64,000 nt of DNA from Martelella mediterranea (GTDB taxonomy: Bacteria; Pseudomonadota; Alphaproteobacteria; Rhizobiales; Rhizobiaceae): contig NZ_JAINWJ010000008.1 in assembly GCF_021021415.1 (NCBI RefSeq), positions 1-64,000 of the forward strand, given 5' to 3'. Under the pieces are notes generated by a model. The model worked only from the letters and a program-made list of their open reading frames with translations. It did not search any database and was not told the origin of the DNA. The position numbers and the translations under genes were made by a program. Below are positions 35,728-44,531 of the stretch, one piece after another. Numbering within the stretch: position 1 is the stretch's first letter; each line of letters opens with the position of its first letter.

Positions 35728-37301
35728 GTGAGGCCATCGCGTTCAACGCACAGAGCGAACGAGCGGCGGAGAACGATGTCATCGTCCGCCTGGAGGGGAT
35801 ATCCAAGAGCTTTCCGGGAGTGCGGGCGCTCAGCGACGTAAGCCTCACCGTGCGGGCCGGCGAAGTGCACGCGCTGACCGGCGAGAACGGTTCCGGCAAA
35901 TCCACGCTCTCGAAACTCATCGCCGGCCTGATCCAGCCCGACGAAGGCGAAATCTTCGTCGACGGTGTGGCCTGTCACATCGAAAGCCCCGCTCATGCGC
36001 TGCAAATGGGATTCGTGATGATCAGCCAGGAACTGACCCTCGCGCCGACATTGACGGTGGCGGAGAATATCTTCCTCGGTCGCCTGCCGCGCACACGGCT
36101 CGGCCTGATCGACTGGCCGCGGCTGGAACAGGCGGCCACCGAGGCCCTTGACCGGCTCAACGTCCACGTCTCGCCGCGGGCCATCGTCTCCGATCACAGC
36201 GTCGAATTGCGCCAGGAGATCGAGATCGCCCGGGCGCTGTCGTCCAATGCCCGGCTGCTGATCCTCGATGAAGCCACCAGTTCCCTGTCCGAGGCGGCGA
36301 CCGAACGTCTGCTCGCTCTGGTGCGGCAGGAGCGCGACGCGGGCATGGCCATTTTGATGATCACCCACCGCATGCCCGAGATCTATGCCGTCGCGTCCAT
36401 CGCGACCGTACTGCGTGACGGCCAATTGGTTGCCACCGTGCCGCTCGCCGAAACGCAGGAAACCGACCTGGTGCGGCTGATGGTTGGCCGAGAGATCACC
36501 GATTTCTACGGTAAACGCGAGATCCCCGCCGGTGAAACCGTGATCGAAATCCGCGACCTCCACACGCCGCAGGGCCTGCTGAAGCCGACCACGCTCAATG
36601 TGAAGCGCGGTGAAATTGTCGGTATTGCCGGTCTTGTCGGTTCGGGTAAGTCCGAATTCGGCATGGTGCTCGGCGGCGCGATCGAGGGGGCGGGCACGGT
36701 CAGGGTCGGCGGCAAGCCCGTGTCGCTCGGCGATCCCCGCAAGGCCATTGCCGCCGGCATCGGCTATGTGCCCGACGACCGCAAGGCCTCGGCTCTGCTG
36801 CTGGTGCGCAGCGTGCTCGAGAACTTCTCGATTGCCTGGATGGACCGGCTGTGTTCCGGAGGCATTCTCAACACGCGGCGCGAGCGCGGCGATGTGATGG
36901 CAGCCATCGACAAATATCGGATCGCGACCTCATCGCATGCGACGTCGATCGTCACCCTTTCGGGTGGAAACCAGCAAAAGGTCATCCTCGGTCGCACCTT
37001 CGTTCGCGCACCGGATGTGCTGGTGCTGAGCGAGCCGACGCGAGGCATCGATGTCGGCGCCAAAAGTGAAATCTACCGCATGTTGCAGGATGCGGCCGAA
37101 GCCGGCGCCGCCGTTATCGTCATCTCCTCTGAACTGCCGGAACTGCTTGGCATCTGTGACCGTATCGCCGTCTTCTTCGAGGGCGATCTGCAGGCCGAAT
37201 TCGACCGCAGCGAAGCAACCGAGCAGGCCATCGCCCATGTGGCGGTAGCCGGCGCCGACAAACCCGATCAAAACAACCACCTCTCCGGAGCACGTCAATG
37301 A
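35724..37301 (+). CDS. CUT2-type ABC transporter ATP-binding protein, coupled to GMC genes
   Basis: 525 residues, two fused ABC domains. The first: Walker A GENGSGKSTLSKL, Q loop ISQELTLAPTLTV, Walker B LLILDEATSSL. The second: Walker A GLVGSGKSEF, signature LSGGNQQKVILGRTF and VLVLSEPTRGID, where Ser replaces the usual Asp before Glu. It is of the ribose/xylose importer class. It overlaps the GMC gene upstream and the permease downstream, each by four bases, so the four genes form one translationally coupled operon. Confidence 0.93.
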   Translation: MSEAIAFNAQSERAAENDVIVRLEGISKSFPGVRALSDVSLTVRAGEVHALTGENGSGKSTLSKLIAGLIQPDEGEIFVDGVACHIESPAHALQMGFVMISQELTLAPTLTVAENIFLGRLPRTRLGLIDWPRLEQAATEALDRLNVHVSPRAIVSDHSVELRQEIEIARALSSNARLLILDEATSSLSEAATERLLALVRQERDAGMAILMITHRMPEIYAVASIATVLRDGQLVATVPLAETQETDLVRLMVGREITDFYGKREIPAGETVIEIRDLHTPQGLLKPTTLNVKRGEIVGIAGLVGSGKSEFGMVLGGAIEGAGTVRVGGKPVSLGDPRKAIAAGIGYVPDDRKASALLLVRSVLENFSIAWMDRLCSGGILNTRRERGDVMAAIDKYRIATSSHATSIVTLSGGNQQKVILGRTFVRAPDVLVLSEPTRGIDVGAKSEIYRMLQDAAEAGAAVIVISSELPELLGICDRIAVFFEGDLQAEFDRSEATEQAIAHVAVAGADKPDQNNHLSGARQ

Positions 37302-38329
37302 CCGCCACCCCTCTAGAAAAGCCGCAGGCGGCCGCGCGCTATACGCCGGCGCCCTCCATTCTTGCCCGTATCTTCCAGAACCGCTACGCCGGCGCGCTGA
37401 TCAGCCTTGTGATCGTCGGCCTGTTTTTGAGCCTTACCCAGCCGGTATTTCTCACCTGGCCGAACCTGATGAACATCGTCAAATCCAACAGCGTGGTCTT
37501 CGTGCTGGCGCTGGGGGCGACCTATGTGGTGATTTCGGGCGGCGTCGACCTGTCGGTGGCAAGCGCCTCGGCGGCCTCGGCAATGATCTTCGGCCTAACC
37601 CTGCTCACCGGCGTATCCGCACCGATCGCGATCGTCGCCGCACTCCTGTTCGGCGCGTTCCTGGGAGCGATCAACGGCTTTGCGATCTCGTATCTGAAGA
37701 TATCGTTTTTTGTTGTGACGCTTGGCACGCTATCGATGTTCCAGAGCTTTTCGCTGATCATCAATGACGGCACCAGCGTCAGCGTGTTCGCGACCGCCGG
37801 CTTCAAGCCGCTGAACACATTCGTCAATGGCAGCATCGGTCCGTTTCCGATCATTCTGGTCTTCGATCTTGCCCTGCTGCTGATCGCCGGCGGAATCTTG
37901 CGCTATACCGCCTTCGGCCGCGCCCTCTATGCCATCGGCTCCAATCAGGAGGCTGCCCGGCTCAACGGCATCAACGTCCGGCGCGTCGTGCTCGCGGTGT
38001 TTATCATCGCCGGCTTCATGGCTGCCCTCGGCAGCATCGTCCAGGTCGGACGGCTGACCTCGGCTTCGGCGGATGTCGACCCCACGCTGCTGATGACCGT
38101 GCTTGCCGCGGTCCTGATCGGTGGAACCGCCTTCACCGGCGGTGAAGGCGGGGTGTTCGGAACGATGATCGGCGTGCTGTTCCTCGGCGTCATCCAGAAC
38201 GGCCTGACGCTGAGCGGCGTTTCCTCGTTCTGGCAGGGCATGGTCAGCGGCGGCATTCTGATCCTGGCGGTCTGGCTCGGCGGACTGCGCCAGATCCTGC
38301 GTCGCCGCCGTCAATCCGCCGTGGAATAA
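37298..38329 (+). CDS. CUT2-type ABC transporter permease
   Basis: 343 residues with eight or more membrane helices. RbsC-family blocks: ATYVVISGGVDLSVASASAAS, FFVVTLGTLSMFQSFSLI, AIGSNQEAARLNGINVRRV and LIGGTAFTGGEGGVFGTMIG. It overlaps the ATPase gene by four bases and ends the plus-strand operon; a good terminator follows. Its binding protein is probably the convergent gene at 38626-39615. Confidence 0.93.
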   Translation: MTATPLEKPQAAARYTPAPSILARIFQNRYAGALISLVIVGLFLSLTQPVFLTWPNLMNIVKSNSVVFVLALGATYVVISGGVDLSVASASAASAMIFGLTLLTGVSAPIAIVAALLFGAFLGAINGFAISYLKISFFVVTLGTLSMFQSFSLIINDGTSVSVFATAGFKPLNTFVNGSIGPFPIILVFDLALLLIAGGILRYTAFGRALYAIGSNQEAARLNGINVRRVVLAVFIIAGFMAALGSIVQVGRLTSASADVDPTLLMTVLAAVLIGGTAFTGGEGGVFGTMIGVLFLGVIQNGLTLSGVSSFWQGMVSGGILILAVWLGGLRQILRRRRQSAVE

Positions 38330-38369
38330 CCTCCCTCGCGCGCGGTGTTCCCCCCATAGCGCGCGGCCT

Positions 38370-38410
38370 CCCGCCTGGTTGCCTGTGGCATTCAGGCGGG
38401 ACACTTTTTT
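38370..38410 (+). terminator. Rho-independent terminator after the GMC/ABC operon
   Basis: Stem CCCGCCTG/CAGGCGGG (8 bp, 15-base loop), then ACAC and six T residues at 38405-38410. It is placed 40 bases after the permease stop. Confidence 0.75.
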
Positions 38411-38522
38411 GCGCGAAGAACTGCAACCGGCGTGGTCGTTCGGGTTTCCTCTGCGCCGACCATGAGCCGACGTCGCTGTCTCTTCCAACATCTTCCACAG
38501 CCGCTCGCCTATCCCACAAAAA

Positions 38523-38548
38523 GGGCCCGGAAGCATGCTTCCGGGCCC
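38523..38548 (-). terminator. Terminator of the convergent binding-protein gene
   Basis: A perfect 26-base palindrome: stem GGGCCCGGAAGCA against its complement. On the minus strand it is followed by TTTTTGT. It lies about 80 bases beyond the binding-protein stop. Confidence 0.8.
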
Positions 38549-38625
38549 CACTCACCTTAGATTTTCAGTTTCAGTCCGGAACATTTCCGGATGCCAAACC
38601 GGTCTCCACAGTCCGTGGAAGCGCG

Positions 38626-39615
38626 TCAGTTCGCCAGCGGGTAGTCGTCCACCGTGTAACCGCGCTCCGTGCCGTCCTTCCAGCTATCGATGTTTTCGAA
38701 GGTGAACAGCTTGGCCGCGACGACGATATCCTCCTGCTCGGCCGAGGGATCGGCCATAGCGCGCTTCATCGCGGTCGCAACGGCAAGACCGGTGGCATAG
38801 GAGTCCGGATCCCAGGTGCCGGTCAGACGGCCTTCCTTGACCGCGGTGATCGCATCCTGATCGCCATTGATGCCGAACACCATGATGCCGTCTTCATTCT
38901 CGCCGTTATATATCGACTTGCCATTGGCGAAGACCGAAGCGGCGATACCGAGCGCGCTGGAATCATTATAGGCCCAGAACACCTGGACATCGGGGAACCT
39001 CAACAATTCGTCGGCGGCCAGCGTCGCAGCATTGGCCGTCGAATCCTTGGTGTTGTCGACCTGATCAATCACCTCGAGGCCGGCGGCCTTGGCGGCGGCC
39101 GTGAAGCAGTTCTTGTTGTTGATGATCGATTCAACGGGCGGGCCGCCAAACACGATGACCTTGGCGCCCGGCTTGCGCTCGGCGATCCAGGCGGCCTGCT
39201 GATCGTAGGCACCACCCGGCTTGCAGAGATTGGTTTCCCACCAGACGGTGTTGGTCACACCCTGGCCGACCGAGTTCAGGCCGATGACGGGAACGTTCGC
39301 CGCGTTGGCGCGGGAATAGGCCCCGGCGACGGCATTGGCGTCGAGCGACCAGGAGCCGATGGCTTTTGCGCCCATCGTCAACAGCGTATCGACATGAGAA
39401 ACCTGCCGGTCGGCGGACAGGTTGGCGTCAAGCACGCGATAGGTCCAGTCGTTTTCCGCGGCTGCGGCCTCGATCGCCTGGTTGATCATCTGCTGACCGG
39501 GCTGGGCGGCGATCGGCGAAATGTAACCGACAAGCGTTTCGGCATGAGCGCCAAACGCGCCCGCCGACAGGATCACGGTGGTCCCGAGAAGCGTTTTCAG
39601 GCATTTCATGGTCAT
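38626..39615 (-). CDS. Periplasmic sugar-type binding protein, convergent to its likely transporter
   Basis: 329 residues. A signal peptide covers about residues 1-25 (ending GAFGAHA). The mature part is of the type-1 periplasmic binding fold used by CUT2 importers: SPIAAQPGQQMINQAIEAAA, SHVDTLLTMGAKAIGSWSLD, NVPVIGLNSVGQG, and VQVFWAYNDSSALGIAASVF. It faces the ATPase/permease operon tail to tail, so it has its own promoter and can be made in excess. GGGGA lies five bases before the ATG at 39615; a second Met is at 39609. A dyad upstream (39744-39765) may be its operator. Confidence 0.9.
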   Translation of the reverse strand: MTMKCLKTLLGTTVILSAGAFGAHAETLVGYISPIAAQPGQQMINQAIEAAAAENDWTYRVLDANLSADRQVSHVDTLLTMGAKAIGSWSLDANAVAGAYSRANAANVPVIGLNSVGQGVTNTVWWETNLCKPGGAYDQQAAWIAERKPGAKVIVFGGPPVESIINNKNCFTAAAKAAGLEVIDQVDNTKDSTANAATLAADELLRFPDVQVFWAYNDSSALGIAASVFANGKSIYNGENEDGIMVFGINGDQDAITAVKEGRLTGTWDPDSYATGLAVATAMKRAMADPSAEQEDIVVAAKLFTFENIDSWKDGTERGYTVDDYPLAN

Positions 39616-40016
39616 TGAATTCCCCTTTCGTTTTTTGATGTCGTTCGCGACCGCCGAAATTCCTCATTTTCCGGTCGCACCGGGCAAATGCGCGGCATTC
39701 GGCCGACGCTTTGCATGAAACCAGAAGAACGGAATTTCGCGCGGGCATCCAATAAAATAGATGCCGGCTTTCCATAACGATTTGCGATGAACCGGGGGAC
39801 TGAAATGATCGATCGGAGATTGAAGCCTTGATAACAGTCAACTGTCAGGAATAGTCCGGCTTCGCTCTGAAGCCGAACAATTTCGTCTGGAAGAAACCTG
39901 CAGTCACAGCTCGCGGAGCGACGCCTCCCTGGGCAAGCAGAGCTTGCCGAAAACCTCGCGCCTCGCCTGTCTGGGCCGCGCGCGGCGCAGCGGGAGAACG
40001 CCGGATACGACGCTCT
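39616..40016. promoter_or_regulatory. 401-base gap with the binding-protein promoter region
   Basis: No gene seen. It holds GGCATC-N10-GATGCC (39744-39765) around an AT-rich centre, about 130 bases before the binding-protein start, and a small hairpin GGCTTC/GAAGCC near 39853-39869 that lies downstream of the ligase gene on the minus strand. Confidence 0.4.
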
Positions 40017-41639
40017 TCAGCCATGCTCCGTCTTGCGTCGCATGCCGGCCTTGAGCTCCCGGAAGTCGAGCGCCTTGCCGGTTCGTATGAACTCGGCGGC
40101 CATTGCCTTGACCTCGCCCCGCTGCAATTTCTGGGTCGAGCTCAACGGCGGAGCGTCGATAAAAGCGGCATAGCCCGGCAGCTTATGATAGGCGAGCCGT
40201 TCCGCGCCTGCCCGTATGACATCCTCCGCCAGTCTGGCATCGTCACCGCTCGCACCGTTTCCGGCCCGGACGAAGAAGGCGAAAACCTCCTCCCCGCGCA
40301 GGTCATCGGCTACCGGCGTCACAACCACCGTCTCGATTGCGTCATTGCCAGCCAGGGCCGCCTCCACTTCCAGAACCGCGATGTTTTCGCCGCTGCGGCG
40401 AACGATGCTTTTCTTGCGGTCGAAGAAATAAAGAAGTCCACCCTCATCCTCATAGACCACGTCGCCGGTATGGAACCAGCCACCCGTCCAAGCCTCCTCC
40501 GTCGCCCGTTCATCCTTGAGATAGCCACTGAAAAAACCCTGGCGGGGATCATCGCCTTCGGCGCGCACGAGCAGTTCGCCTGGCGTTCCGAGTTCCACAT
40601 CGTCGCCTGTATCGTCAACGATACGGTATTCCATGCCCTCGCGCGGCCGGCCGATACAGCGCTGGCCGGGTGTATAATCGTCACACGCCGTCGTCGTGGT
40701 CGCCCGTCCGCCGGTTTCCGTCATTGCCCAGGCTTCGACGATCGGGATGCGATAGCGCTCCTCGAACTCAATCTTGTGCTTGGCGTCAACGCCCGGACCG
40801 AGCGAATATTTGACCCGGTGGTTGCGATCGTAGGGGCTTTCCGGCAGGCGCAGCAGGATGGCCGGAATAACGCCGAGGCAATGGATGATGGTCGCCCCGG
40901 AATCGCTGACCGACTGCCACCAGCGGCTGGTATGGAAGCGGTCGAGCGGCACGATGGTGCCGCCGGACACGATCATGCCGAGCGCGGTGCAGCCCAGCGC
41001 ATTCATGTGGAACATCGGCAGCGGTGTCAGTGCCACTTCCTCGCCGGGGACGACCGCGGCGATACCGCCTTGCGTGACATACCAGTCGGCCAGAATCATG
41101 AAATAGGTGTTGGACAGAATACAACCCTTCGGCTTGCCGGTACTGCCCGACGTAAACAGCAGCGCACACTCGTCATCGGCAAGACCGCTCTGGCGCACCG
41201 CCGACACTCCCGCCGCCGGCACCGCTTCGCCAACCTCGATCACCCGAATGCGGTTGCGGTCGAGAGCGGAAAGCGTCGGAGCCTGTTTCGAATGGGTAAC
41301 GATCAGGTCCACATCCGCCATCTCAAGCTGATAGTCCAGCTCGCCGGGCCTGAGATCCGGATTGATGGGCACGATCGAAACGCCAAGGGCGTTGAGCGCC
41401 AGCCAGTGGCTGAAGAATTCCGGCCGATTCTCCAACAGCAACCCCACGCGATGGCCCACGCCATATCCGGCATCGCCGAACCGTTTGCGGACCGCCTCGA
41501 CCGTGACCCGCATTTCACCATAGGTGATGCGAAACCCCTGAGGGGCGTAGGACAGGCCGGCGCTTGCGGGCGCAAGCAGCATGGTGGCGTCCGGTCGCGC
41601 ATTCGACTGGGCCAGGAAAGCGGAGAAGGGGGAATGCAT
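40017..41639 (-). CDS. AMP-forming acyl-CoA synthetase (CaiC-like)
   Basis: 540 residues of the ANL superfamily. The phosphate loop reads LLFTSGSTGKPKG; later motifs are AWAMTETGG, the hinge region WFHTGDVVYEDEGGLLYFFDRKKSIVRRSGENIA and the catalytic Lys in STQKLQRGEVK. It activates a carboxylic acid with ATP and joins it to CoA. It resembles carnitine/crotonobetaine-CoA ligases, but the substrate is not readable. Start ATG at 41639 with AGGGA seven bases upstream. The frame reaches 41774, beyond the divergent promoter, and that extension is rejected. It probably handles the acid made by the ALDH downstream. Confidence 0.88.
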   Translation of the reverse strand: MHSPFSAFLAQSNARPDATMLLAPASAGLSYAPQGFRITYGEMRVTVEAVRKRFGDAGYGVGHRVGLLLENRPEFFSHWLALNALGVSIVPINPDLRPGELDYQLEMADVDLIVTHSKQAPTLSALDRNRIRVIEVGEAVPAAGVSAVRQSGLADDECALLFTSGSTGKPKGCILSNTYFMILADWYVTQGGIAAVVPGEEVALTPLPMFHMNALGCTALGMIVSGGTIVPLDRFHTSRWWQSVSDSGATIIHCLGVIPAILLRLPESPYDRNHRVKYSLGPGVDAKHKIEFEERYRIPIVEAWAMTETGGRATTTTACDDYTPGQRCIGRPREGMEYRIVDDTGDDVELGTPGELLVRAEGDDPRQGFFSGYLKDERATEEAWTGGWFHTGDVVYEDEGGLLYFFDRKKSIVRRSGENIAVLEVEAALAGNDAIETVVVTPVADDLRGEEVFAFFVRAGNGASGDDARLAEDVIRAGAERLAYHKLPGYAAFIDAPPLSSTQKLQRGEVKAMAAEFIRTGKALDFRELKAGMRRKTEHG

Positions 41640-41756
41640 GGATGGTCCCTTTTTGCCGTTGTCGCGGCAATCAACGGATGCCGCCAAGGACATGTTTTCC
41701 CTAACGGATAGTGGCAGCCGACCTTTCAGGTCCAATATTATCGCTTGCCATGACAC

Positions 41757-41771
41757 ATAACGAATTGCTAT
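41757..41771. promoter_or_regulatory. Weak LysR-type dyad before the LysR gene
   Basis: The sequence ATAACGAATTGCTAT has T-N11-A form with matching ATA/TAT ends but an imperfect interior. It lies only eight bases before the LysR start, consistent with autoregulation. Confidence 0.3.
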
Positions 41772-41779
41772 CAATCACC

Positions 41780-42655
41780 ATGGATTTGAGACAAATTCGA
41801 TATTTTATAGCCGTTGCCGAAGACGAGCATTTCGGGCGCGCGTCGGAGCGGATTCACATTGCCCAGCCCGCGCTGAGCCGGCAGATTCAATTGCTCGAAG
41901 CCGAACTCGGAGTGACGTTGTTCGATCGCCTGCCGCGCGGAGTGAAACTGTCGGCCGCCGGCCATACCTTCCGCGAACATTGCAGCCAGATCCTTGTCAA
42001 CCTTAACCACGCGGTCAGCGAAACCCAAGCGGTGGCGCGCGGCGAGGCCGGCATGCTCAAGCTCGGCTTCATCGAGGTCGCGGCATGGAGCGGCGTCATT
42101 CCCGAGACGATCATGGAATTCCGCCGCGCCAATCCGGATGTACGGCTCGTGCTGAGCCAGATGACAAGTCTCGGCCAGATAGAGGGCATTTACGACGGTC
42201 GGATCGATGCCGGCTTCATCTATAATCCGCCCAATGATCCGTTGCTGACGACCCTGCCGATAACGCGCCACGCCATAATGCTCGCGGTATCCTCGAACTC
42301 GGAGTTCGCCCAGCGGAAATCCATCGACGTCTCGGAACTGGCCGGTCAGCCGTTGATCCTGTTTCACCGGCGCGAGAGCCCCGCCTACTACGATGAAATA
42401 CATCGCGGTCTGTTCCAGGCCGGCGTCACTGTTGACGTGGTCCACGAAGCTGAAAACGAGGCGGAAATGCTGGCGCTGGTCACGACAGGGCTCGGTAGCG
42501 CCCTGGTCAATGAATGCCAGAGATGGCGCAAGCCTCAGGGTATCGAGTTTCTTGCGGTAAAAGGTTTGGACGTCGGCCTGAATCTGGCGCTGATTTATCG
42601 CGCCAACCAATCAGTGCCGGCGCTGCGCCGTTTCCTGACATTGCTGAAACGCTGA
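41780..42655 (+). CDS. LysR-family transcriptional regulator of the CoA-ligase/ALDH locus
   Basis: 291 residues. It begins MDLRQIRYFIAVAEDEHFG, the classic LysR winged-helix start, followed by AQPALSRQIQLLEAELGVTLFDR. The rest is the two-lobed effector domain. The ATG at 41780 fits the family; a Met at 41750 would add ten residues. It diverges from the CoA ligase and precedes the ALDH-M20-amidase genes, so it probably controls one or both sides. Of the CbnR/BenM-like group, which often respond to pathway intermediates. Confidence 0.9.
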   Translation: MDLRQIRYFIAVAEDEHFGRASERIHIAQPALSRQIQLLEAELGVTLFDRLPRGVKLSAAGHTFREHCSQILVNLNHAVSETQAVARGEAGMLKLGFIEVAAWSGVIPETIMEFRRANPDVRLVLSQMTSLGQIEGIYDGRIDAGFIYNPPNDPLLTTLPITRHAIMLAVSSNSEFAQRKSIDVSELAGQPLILFHRRESPAYYDEIHRGLFQAGVTVDVVHEAENEAEMLALVTTGLGSALVNECQRWRKPQGIEFLAVKGLDVGLNLALIYRANQSVPALRRFLTLLKR

Positions 42656-42965
42656 AACAGCCCATTCGAGAGCAAACACAATAGTCGTGAAGGCTGCGCA
42701 ATAGCATTTTGCGATTGGTCGGTCGCTTCAATACTATTGGACCCAGAGCCGCATCCGGTGATGACTTTATCAACGAACAGAACAAGACGAGCGGGAAACG
42801 CCGCCAAAGCATTTCGCTGACGGACGCAATCACCTGATGTCTGCGAAAATGCCGTAAAGCAATGAGATGGAACGGTTCGCGACCGGTATGGAACGCGGAG
42901 CCGCTTCTTGGGAACCTGAAATATCCAGCCGGAATGCACTCTCCGGCGGCACCGGGAGTAAACAC

Positions 42966-44477
42966 ATGCTTGAGATGATCGAAAGGCCTGGCGGGTCGTC
43001 TATCCGCATTCCTGAAGGCAAGATGCTGATTGACGGCAAGTGGCGCGACGCCGCCGACGGGCAGACGATCGCGGTCTATGACCCGGCCACCGAAGACAAG
43101 ATCGCTGACATCGCGGCGGCGACAGCGGCCGATGTCGATCTTGCCGTGCAGGCCGCGCACCGCACATTCGAAAGCGCGCTGTGGCAGAAAATGCGCCCGC
43201 TCGACCGCGGCCGGCTGCTGGAAAAGCTCGCGCTTCTGGTTGAACGCGACGCCGAGGAGCTCGCCCGTCTCGAGACGCTCGACAACGGCAAGCCCTATCT
43301 TGTCTCGAAGAATGTCGACCTGAAATTCACCGTCGACGCTCTGCGCTATTATGGCGGCTGGGCCTCCAAGATCGCCGGCGAATATATCCAGCTTTCGCCT
43401 TTCTTCGATGACGGCGGCACCTATCGCGCCTACACCGAGCGTCGGCCGGTCGGCGTGGTCGGCGGAATCACGCCCTGGAATTTCCCGCTTGGCCAGGCGA
43501 TCCAGAAGATCGCGCCGGCCATCGCATTCGGCTGCACCATCGTTCTGAAACCATCGGAAGAAGCCTCGCTGACGACGCTGCGGCTCGGCGAGCTCATTCT
43601 CGAAGCTGGTATTCCCGACGGCGCGATCAACATCGTCACCGGCTACGGCCACAATGCCGGCCAGGCCATCGTCGACCATCCACTGGTGCGCAAGATTGCC
43701 TTCACCGGCTCAACCGCGACTGGCCAGCGCATTCTGCAATCCTCGGCCAGCCAGATGAAGCGCGTGACGCTTGAGCTCGGCGGCAAATCTCCGGCGATCG
43801 TGCTCGCGGACGCGGATCTCGACAAGGCGATCCCTGGCGCTGCGAATGCGATCTTCCCCAACTCCGGGCAGGTCTGCACGGCAGGCTCCCGGCTTTTTGT
43901 CGAAGCCTCGATCTTTGACGAAGTAACCAAGGGTGTCGCCCAGATCGCCCGGGAACTGCGCCTCGGCAGCGGCTTCGACCCGTCCAACCAACTCGGCCCG
44001 CTGATTTCATCGCGTCAGATGGAACGGGTGTCCTCGCTGGTTGAAAGCGGCGTGGAAGAAGGCGCCGAACCGCTCTGCGGCGCGGCCCCCGCCGACGGCA
44101 AGGGCTATTTCTACCAGCCAACGGTGCTGACCGGCGCCCGCGCCAACATGCGCATCACCCGCGAGGAAATATTCGGACCGGTGGTGCTGGCGATGCCGAT
44201 CGAGGATCCGCGCCAGATCAAGGCGCTGGCCAACGACACCGAATACGGGCTCGGGGCCAGCATCTGGACGCGCGACATCAACAAGGCGCACTTGCTGGCA
44301 GGCCAGATCGATTCCGGAACCGTGTGGATCAACACCCACAACATCCTCGATACCGCCATGCCCTTCGGCGGCACCAAGCTTTCCGGGCTCGGCCGCGAGT
44401 TCGGCAGCGAGGTCGTGCATGCCTATACCGAACCGCGCGCGGTCTGCATGCGGTTGGAATCACCGGATTTCGGCTGA
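42966..44477 (+). CDS. NAD(P)-dependent aldehyde dehydrogenase
   Basis: 503 residues, class of betaine/phenylacetaldehyde-type ALDHs. Substrate/cofactor blocks: GITPWNFPLGQAIQKIAPAIA, FTGSTATGQRI, the general base Glu270 in TLELGGKSP and nucleophile Cys304 in SGQVCTAGSR, then EEIFGPVVLAMPI and PFGGTKLSGLGREFG. It oxidises an aldehyde to an acid, matching products of the GMC enzymes upstream and substrate of the CoA ligase. GGGAG seven bases before the ATG at 42966 supports the start; the frame extends to 42867 without conservation. Confidence 0.93.
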   Translation: MLEMIERPGGSSIRIPEGKMLIDGKWRDAADGQTIAVYDPATEDKIADIAAATAADVDLAVQAAHRTFESALWQKMRPLDRGRLLEKLALLVERDAEELARLETLDNGKPYLVSKNVDLKFTVDALRYYGGWASKIAGEYIQLSPFFDDGGTYRAYTERRPVGVVGGITPWNFPLGQAIQKIAPAIAFGCTIVLKPSEEASLTTLRLGELILEAGIPDGAINIVTGYGHNAGQAIVDHPLVRKIAFTGSTATGQRILQSSASQMKRVTLELGGKSPAIVLADADLDKAIPGAANAIFPNSGQVCTAGSRLFVEASIFDEVTKGVAQIARELRLGSGFDPSNQLGPLISSRQMERVSSLVESGVEEGAEPLCGAAPADGKGYFYQPTVLTGARANMRITREEIFGPVVLAMPIEDPRQIKALANDTEYGLGASIWTRDINKAHLLAGQIDSGTVWINTHNILDTAMPFGGTKLSGLGREFGSEVVHAYTEPRAVCMRLESPDFG

Positions 44478-44531
44478 CGCTGGCCACGGGACTTCCAGTT
44501 CAAGAAAAAGCAGGCCTTCAGGGAGATAGAG

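Noticed and set aside
40023-41711. 562-codon open frame antisense to the CoA ligase gene
   Set aside because: The ligase on the minus strand has full ANL motifs; the opposite frame has none.
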